64,000 nt of DNA from Mangrovimonas sp. ST2L15 (GTDB lineage Bacteria; Bacteroidota; Bacteroidia; Flavobacteriales; Flavobacteriaceae). Shown here in pieces: positions 61,197 through 64,000 of this stretch. Where the stretch lies: assembly GCF_001280515.1 (NCBI RefSeq), contig NZ_LBIQ01000030.1, forward strand, positions 186,001-250,000, in the 5' to 3' direction. The position numbers and the translations under genes were made by a program. The notes below the pieces were generated by a model. The model was not told the DNA's origin, ran no database searches, and saw nothing but the letters and a program-made list of their open reading frames with translations. The stretch's first letter is position 1. Every line of letters starts with the position of its first letter.

Positions 61197-63287
61197 TTAC
61201 CAGATTCTAACTCTATCTTCTGGCGCCAAGTACATGGCATCTCCCTCTTTCACATCAAAAGCAGAATAAAAAGCATCAACATTCTTTAATGGCATGACAG
61301 CACGGAACATTCCTGGAGAATGTGGATCTGTTTTAATTTGGTTTCTTAAAGCGTCATCACGATACTTAGTTCTCCAAACGGTTGCCCAACTTAAAAAGAA
61401 ACGTTGCTCTGGGGTAAACCCATCAATTTCCCCTGGGTTTCCATTTTCTGCCAAATACATTTGTAATCCATCATAAGCGGCATTAACACCTCCTAGATCA
61501 CCAATGTTTTCTCCTAGAGTAAATTCACCATTAAGATTAACTCCTGGAAACACTTCTTCATTACTAAATTGACCCGCTAATTCTTTACCCAGCTTGGTAA
61601 ATTGCTCCAAATCTTCTTCGGTCCACCAATTATTTAAATTACCATTGGCATCATATCTAGAACCGGAGTCATCAAAACAATGTGAAATTTCATGTCCTAT
61701 AACTGCTCCTATACCACCATAGTTTACAGCCTCATCTGCCTCATAGTTGTAAAAGGGAGGTTGTAAAATAGCTGCTGGAAACACAATCTCATTATAAGAT
61801 GGGTTAAAATAGGCATTCACAGTTTGAGGAGACATCCCCCACTCTGATTTATCTACAGGTTTTCCTAAATCTTCTAAATCCTTATTAAATCTCCATTTAG
61901 ATACATTAGTCATATTATCATAGTAAGAACCACCCTCTTCATAAGTTTTCACCTCCATTTGGGAATAGTCTTTCCACTTATCTGGATAGCCAATCTTAAC
62001 GGTCATTTTTTCTAGTTTTTCAATAGCCTTTTCTTTAGTTTCTGGGCTCATCCATTCTAGATTTTTGATTCTATTACCATAAGCGAGCATCACATTTTTA
62101 ATCATGGCTTCTGCTTTGGCTTTAGCCTCTGCAGGGAATTTTTGCTCCACATATAGTTTTCCAAGAGCTTCTCCAACAGTCCAGTTGATAGTCTGCAAAG
62201 CACGCTCGTCTCTTTCTCTTTGTTCTTTAGAACCCTTTAAATCTCTTCCGTAAAACTCCCAACTTACTCTATCTAGTTCCGTCGTTAGCTTTCCAGAAGC
62301 ACCATTAAGTAAAGTCCAAGTCAAATAGTCTTTCCAGTCTTGAACGCTCCCTTCCTTTAGGATTCCGTCCAAAGCTTTAAAATAACCAGGATCTGAAACA
62401 ATAACCGTGTCTACAGATTGCACCCCGATACCTTTAAAATAATTGTTCCAATCGATAGATGGCGTCATTTCTTTCAATCCTTCCAAGCTTTTAGGATTAT
62501 AGCGCTTTCTAGCATCTCTACGCTCTTCCTTCGTCATTCTTGGTTCAGCCAATCGTGTTTCAAATGCCAATATGTTTTCAGCCTTTTGGGTAGCGGTAGC
62601 ATCATCGACACCTAGATATTTCATCATGGTTGCAATGTGCGCCTTGTAAAGCTCCCTTTTTTGCTTGGTATCTTCGTCTTGGTCAACATAATAATCTCTA
62701 CTTAAACCAAGAGACCCATTACCTAAATAAGCTGCATTAATATCGCTATTCTTTGGGTGAGATCCCACACCAAAACCTAGAAAACCAGCTCCACCTTGTG
62801 GTTCCATTTTTATTAAATAAGCTTGTAAATCGGCCAAATTGCTAATTCCATCAATTTCTGCTAAATAAGATTTAATAGGTTCCAATCCTTGATTATCCCT
62901 TGCAACGGTATCCATGATGGTTTCATAGATTTTAATGGCTTTTTCTTGATCAGATCCAGGCATAACTTTTATTTGTGCCATGTCTTTGTTATCTGATGCC
63001 ATTGCTGACTTTAAAATACCTAAGGCATCTTCATCAGTCATTTGACGAAGTTCGTCAAAACTTCCCCATCTGGTTCTATCAGCTGGGATTTCGTTGTTTT
63101 CCAACCAAGTCCCATTGACATACTTAAAAAAATCTTCACTTGGTTTTACCAAAGTATCCATGTTCTTGAGCTCAATACCCGGAGCAACATATACTTCGGC
63201 CATTTCCTTCTTTTCTTCCTTACAAGATGATAAGCCTACTAGCACACCCGCGGCAAGAACAGAAGCGTTCATGATTTTACGATTCAT
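61197..63287 (-). CDS. M13-family (neprilysin/PepO-like) zinc metallopeptidase, lipoprotein
   Basis: The 696-aa protein has a lipoprotein signal with lipobox GLSSC (Cys about 22). The M13 motifs are VIGHEISHCFDD (HExxH, about 530-534), GENIGDLGG (third zinc ligand Glu) and VNAYFNPSYNEIVFPA. These enzymes cleave oligopeptides outside the cytoplasm. The C-terminal VRIW matches the family's usual R-x-W end. It is convergent with the TPR gene. Confidence 0.95.
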   Translation of the reverse strand: MNRKIMNASVLAAGVLVGLSSCKEEKKEMAEVYVAPGIELKNMDTLVKPSEDFFKYVNGTWLENNEIPADRTRWGSFDELRQMTDEDALGILKSAMASDNKDMAQIKVMPGSDQEKAIKIYETIMDTVARDNQGLEPIKSYLAEIDGISNLADLQAYLIKMEPQGGAGFLGFGVGSHPKNSDINAAYLGNGSLGLSRDYYVDQDEDTKQKRELYKAHIATMMKYLGVDDATATQKAENILAFETRLAEPRMTKEERRDARKRYNPKSLEGLKEMTPSIDWNNYFKGIGVQSVDTVIVSDPGYFKALDGILKEGSVQDWKDYLTWTLLNGASGKLTTELDRVSWEFYGRDLKGSKEQRERDERALQTINWTVGEALGKLYVEQKFPAEAKAKAEAMIKNVMLAYGNRIKNLEWMSPETKEKAIEKLEKMTVKIGYPDKWKDYSQMEVKTYEEGGSYYDNMTNVSKWRFNKDLEDLGKPVDKSEWGMSPQTVNAYFNPSYNEIVFPAAILQPPFYNYEADEAVNYGGIGAVIGHEISHCFDDSGSRYDANGNLNNWWTEEDLEQFTKLGKELAGQFSNEEVFPGVNLNGEFTLGENIGDLGGVNAAYDGLQMYLAENGNPGEIDGFTPEQRFFLSWATVWRTKYRDDALRNQIKTDPHSPGMFRAVMPLKNVDAFYSAFDVKEGDAMYLAPEDRVRIW

Positions 63288-63361
63288 ATTTAATTATAAT
63301 TTTAAAATTTGCTATTATTTAGTTGAGAGTAATTTTTATAAATAAGGATTATTCCAGCTAT

Positions 63362-63868
63362 TTAGGGTTTGTAGATCTGTTGGGATTCACGTTCCAATTT
63401 CTTGTTCATTTGAAGTCTCATATTGTTAAAAGCAATTAATACCTCACCAATAACACTAACCATTTCTTCATTGTCAATATTTGATAAATTAGCTAAGCTT
63501 TCCAATTTTAAACAGGCATTTTCAACAGCCACCAAACGCGCCATTACCGAAGGCGAGTTTAACTCTTTAGGTATGGTTTTTTGAAGATCTGTCAACAAGG
63601 TAGATAAGATTTCCTGGTTGTCTTGAAAATAGGAATAATCGCCTAATTTCAATTTAGCTATAACATCATTCAGTTCGGTATATTTGTTCCAGTTTTCAGT
63701 GTAGACAGCGACTTTGGGATCAACGACATACTCGGTATATTTTATTTGGGCTATGTCCTCTTTGGTTATTGACGAACTTTTTTCAACCTCTTGAACTACT
63801 TCTGTTTGTTGGGATTCACCACAACTTAAAAGGATAAAAAGAATAAAAACATATGTTATCTTGCTCAT
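63362..63868 (-). CDS. Hypothetical lipoprotein, helical
   Basis: From the ATG at 63868 the protein is 168 aa (MSKITYVFILFILLSCGES; lipobox LLSC). The remainder is an all-helical domain (about 40-165) without recognisable motif. The longer reading from 63958 would bury the lipoprotein signal and cross the promoter TATATTTG (63896 to 63889). The 3' end lies upstream of the M13 gene on the same strand. Function unknown. Confidence 0.8.
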   Translation of the reverse strand: MSKITYVFILFILLSCGESQQTEVVQEVEKSSSITKEDIAQIKYTEYVVDPKVAVYTENWNKYTELNDVIAKLKLGDYSYFQDNQEILSTLLTDLQKTIPKELNSPSVMARLVAVENACLKLESLANLSNIDNEEMVSVIGEVLIAFNNMRLQMNKKLERESQQIYKP

Positions 63869-63888
63869 GGGCACTACTATAAGATTAG

Positions 63889-63896
63889 CAAATATA
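63889..63896 (-). promoter_or_regulatory. -7 element of the helical lipoprotein gene
   Basis: TATATTTG on the minus strand, 21 bases before the ATG at 63868. Confidence 0.6.
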
Positions 63897-63958
63897 TTGA
63901 ATTCAAACCATTCCCAAAGAGCTTTAAGATTTAAGTGGCTTTTATGATTTGAAACCAC

Positions 63959-63979
63959 AAAATCTTCTTAATTTTGTGC
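63959..63979 (+). promoter_or_regulatory. Promoter of the gene at the right edge
   Basis: TAATTTTG at 63969-63976 lies in the same 21-base block seen upstream of serS (12677-12697). It is divergent from the helical lipoprotein promoter. Confidence 0.6.
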
Positions 63980-63989
63980 AACTTTTTAA

Positions 63990-64000
63990 ATGACCAAAAT
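63990..64000 (+). CDS. Start of an unidentified gene, cut by the window edge
   Basis: An ATG at 63990 (ATG ACC AAA) follows the promoter block by 11 bases. Only three codons are present, so nothing can be said about the product. Confidence 0.45.

Overview
The window is a low-GC bacterial chromosome segment that reads as a member of the Flavobacteriaceae (Bacteroidota). The evidence is the recurrent -7 promoter element TAnnTTTG; three secreted proteins ending in type IX secretion (T9SS) type A sorting domains; lipoproteins with short lipoboxes; and families typical of the group (DUF4286, HTTM, flavobacterial-type PEP carboxylase, an N-terminally extended peptidyl-tRNA hydrolase, a fused PlsC/OlsB acyltransferase). 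I see no rRNA, CRISPR array, prophage or IS element. Most of the window is ordinary chromosome, with well-formed rho-independent terminators between transcription units.

Layout. 1-2.3 kb: a damage-tolerance cassette (DnaE-type polymerase, cut by the window edge, plus a Y-family polymerase) divergent from an S24/LexA-like repressor, with a nested palindrome between them. 2.4-5 kb: tRNA-Leu(CAA), prs, rplY, pth. 5-10.3 kb: two divergent T9SS-exported zinc metalloproteases. 10.4-19.7 kb: ribF, an HTTM membrane protein, serS, then an operon of TPR protein, DUF4286, rsmA, mgtE and a 2-hydroxyacid dehydrogenase. 19.8-23.7 kb: a TPR/HTH regulator and small proteins. 23.7-28.3 kb (minus): GNAT, aspartate kinase, aminolipid acyltransferase and a carboxypeptidase-regulatory-like protein. 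28.4-43.4 kb: fbp, terB-like, mfd, a thioredoxin-like protein, yraN, an acidic-tailed lipoprotein, an S66 carboxypeptidase, metG, a methyltransferase, tex, an HDAC-like amidohydrolase and ferritin, followed by a short Lys/Cys-rich gene. 47-50.2 kb (minus): ppc and ssb. 50.4-64 kb: a spermidine-synthase-like protein, a serine hydrolase, M28 and M13 peptidases, CBS and GIDE-like proteins, and a two-component system next to a T9SS beta-propeller protein.

The most unusual part is 43.6-46.7 kb on the minus strand. A TPR protein with a structured leader of about 280 nt is followed by a non-coding stretch of about 1 kb and then by a slipin (SPFH) protein with no visible membrane anchor. The non-coding stretch carries a series of degenerate tRNA-like units on the same strand as both genes. 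One pair of half-tRNAs lies in circularly permuted order (3' half, 17-nt spacer, 5' half), with a perfect 7-bp acceptor stem, intact D and T arms and 4 of 5 anticodon-stem pairs. Slipins and tRNA-like Y RNAs are known neighbours of bacterial RNA-repair genes (RtcB, Ro60), so I infer that this is an RNA-surveillance or repair-related locus or its remnant. No ligase is encoded in the window. This is the best candidate for an undescribed system here.

The second theme is regulation. The mutasome-type cassette has its own LexA-like switch that keeps a Ser-Lys dyad and an Ala-Gly cleavage site, with near-leaderless divergent promoters overlapping one symmetric operator.
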